Shown: positions 7,213 through 7,988 of the stretch, piece after piece | Layout of the letters: every line of letters starts with the position of its first letter | How positions within the stretch are numbered: position 1 is the stretch's first letter | Source of the DNA: JANRIC01 sp033765345 | GTDB lineage: Bacteria; Bacteroidota; Bacteroidia; Cytophagales; Microscillaceae | NCBI GenBank assembly: GCA_033765345.1 | Contig: JANRIC010000047.1 | Span: 1 to 7,988 of the forward strand | Direction: 5' to 3' | DNA length: 7,988 nt | Program-made: the position numbers and the translations under genes | Notes under the pieces: generated by a model | Told to the model about the DNA's origin: nothing | The model's input: the letters and a program-made list of their open reading frames with translations, nothing else | The model's database searches: none

Positions 7213-7518
7213 AGATTTAATTTATTCTTATTCAATCAGTTATGATTTTTTCCTTATTCCAACTTCTTCCCAACAGAAGTAAGAGGGCTAGTCTATTGTA
7301 AATTGTCTTATCATATTTTAAGGATAAAAACCAAAAAACCCCTGTGTTTTTAACAGGTGTATTTACCCTTAAACCAAAATTCTTGAAACCGATCAACAGC
7401 AGTAGGAAATTTATAAATATCAGCATATTTTCCTTTAACCAAGCCCATCTTTTATTTATTCTGTGGGAAGTGCTGAACTTGTACTTATAATTAAAATTTA
7501 TAATGTGATGCATGTTAA
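7210..7518. other. Gene-poor spacer between the small ORF and the right-hand gene remnants
   Basis: No frame here looks like a conserved protein. A 93-codon minus-strand frame (7232-7513) and an open plus-strand frame (about 7301-7491) cover the same bases, but both have odd composition rich in Phe, Leu, Ile, Asn and Lys, as expected of untranslated AT-rich DNA. The only clear structure is the inverted repeat at 7317-7373. Confidence 0.55.
7317..7373. terminator. Nested inverted repeat, possible transcription terminator
   Basis: The outer arms TTTAAGG (7317-7323) and CCTTAAA (7367-7373) pair perfectly. After one mismatch TAAA pairs with TTTA (7325-7328 with 7362-7365). Inside lies a second stem, CCTGT (7341-7345) with ACAGG (7353-7357), around the loop GTTTTTA. 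This 57-base imperfect palindrome could end transcription coming from the left, or be a small structured repeat. There is no strong T run directly after it, so terminator function is uncertain. Confidence 0.35.
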
Positions 7519-7668
7519 ATAGTTACTTCATTCACTTTGGGCAATACCCAAGCTTCTTTGGAAATCATTGTCTTGAAACAAGCTTCTAATTTTAATCTGA
7601 ATGCTTATTTCGATGGCAAACTTCCTCCCGAAAAAGACATTATCCTTACCCAACGCATCTTTGACTAG
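7519..7668 (+). pseudogene. Start-less C-terminal gene fragment
   Basis: The frame is open for 49 codons between an in-frame TAA at 7516-7518 and a TAG at 7666-7668. It reads TSFTLGNTQASLEIIVLKQ, then NAYFDGKLPPEKDIILTQ. There is no ATG before the protein-like part. The residue mix is normal for a soluble protein and unlike the flanking noncoding DNA, so it looks like the tail of a gene whose front is lost. The stop lies 53 bases upstream of the ATG of the peptidoglycan-binding-like fragment on the same strand, so the two may once have been neighbours in one operon. The family is not recognised. Confidence 0.4.
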
Positions 7669-7721
7669 GAATAAAAGCTATTTCTATAATTTATTGGTTC
7701 AACACATAAAATCTAAAAACA

Positions 7722-7880
7722 ATGTTTATTCACTCTGGAGACCGGGACTTTCCCGAAATTTTTGAAGCCCAGCGAATGCTTAAAATACTGGGCTTGTATC
7801 CTTTTGATATTGACGGTATCTACGGTTCGGGTACCGAAAATGCTATCATCCGACTTTTCGCACCCCCCTGTTTTTTTTGA
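7722..7880 (+). pseudogene. Truncated gene encoding a PG_binding_1-like domain
   Basis: An ATG at 7722 opens a 52-codon frame ending in TGA at 7878-7880. Residues about 13-45 fit the peptidoglycan-binding domain 1 pattern: AQRMLKILGLYPFDIDG, then IYGSGTENAI, the usual LQ-LL-LG-x-DGxxGxxT layout. Right after IIRLF, where a Gln and further sequence are expected, the reading turns into APPCFF from a C6 run and a T8 run and then stops. The domain is therefore cut at its end and the rest of the gene is missing. No signal peptide precedes it, so it was probably an N-terminal module of a larger cytoplasmic or modular protein. The DNA from about 7860 on is noncoding and AT-rich, suggesting a recombination junction. 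A very small complete protein is less likely. Confidence 0.55.
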
Positions 7881-7936
7881 GTTTTTTTGTAAGTTTTCTT
7901 CTAAAACTCTATAAAATATCACAAAATATGGGTTTT

Positions 7937-7982
7937 GATGAAATATAGCATGTAAGTTTTATAAGAATAGTTATATTTCATC
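7937..7982. repeat. 11-bp inverted repeat at the right edge
   Basis: GATGAAATATA (7937-7947) and TATATTTCATC (7972-7982) are perfect reverse complements with 24 bases between. They could form a hairpin or mark the end of a small element whose other parts lie outside the window. There is no T tract visible before the window ends at 7988. Confidence 0.4.
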
Positions 7983-7988
7983 TAAATA

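Noticed and set aside
7301..7491. Open plus-strand frame reading TPVFLTGVFTLKPKF
   Set aside because: No start codon near its beginning, almost no acidic residues, and no continuity with the fragment at 7519; treated as noncoding.
7232..7513. 93-codon minus-strand frame with a hydrophobic stretch
   Set aside because: The composition is what AT-rich noncoding DNA gives, it runs through an inverted repeat, and no motif is visible.
7850..7880. Minus-strand purine-rich tract followed by TGCG, reminiscent of a retroelement or group II intron boundary
   Set aside because: No reverse transcriptase, intron domain V or matching end is present, and the sequence beyond it is antisense to the PG-binding-like fragment.
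7713..7922. 69-codon minus-strand frame beginning MIFYRVLEE
   Set aside because: It is the antisense of the PG-binding-like fragment and gains its length from homopolymer runs; the plus-strand reading fits a known domain.

Overview
This AT-rich window looks like accessory DNA from a member of the Bacteroidota, probably a marine or gliding Cytophagia-type bacterium. The lineage is inferred from base composition, the near absence of Shine-Dalgarno sites, codon use and the protein families present. No phylogenetic marker gene is present.

The core is a two-gene, same-strand module at 1293-6969. The first gene encodes a 966-residue protein with an N-terminal caspase/metacaspase-like protease (catalytic His91 and Cys162) and a C-terminal EndoG/NUC1-type DNA/RNA non-specific nuclease (DRGH motif at 763-766). 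Only 22 bases later comes a 917-residue NACHT-type STAND NTPase. It has a possible effector-associated adaptor domain at its N-terminus, a clear Walker A/Walker B/sensor Arg set, a helical region, and a C-terminal pentapeptide-repeat solenoid. The simplest reading is an NLR-like immune or cell-suicide system. The NACHT protein would sense a trigger and oligomerise, and the caspase-nuclease would be the death effector, with the protease possibly controlling the nuclease. A 54-codon ORF for a charged protein (7045-7209) follows on the same strand and may be a third component.

The flanks look like decayed accessory DNA. The left edge (1-457, minus strand) holds a frameshifted gene that still begins with a signal peptide. 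Bases 458-1292 have no gene but carry three inverted repeats, one of which overlaps a possible promoter for the module. On the right, 7210-7518 has no convincing gene but contains a palindrome and a structured inverted repeat. It is followed by a start-less gene tail (7519-7668) and a peptidoglycan-binding-like domain that stops just after its core (7722-7880). The last 100 bases are AT-rich and contain an 11-base inverted repeat.

No tRNA, rRNA, CRISPR array, transposase or integrase was recognised.
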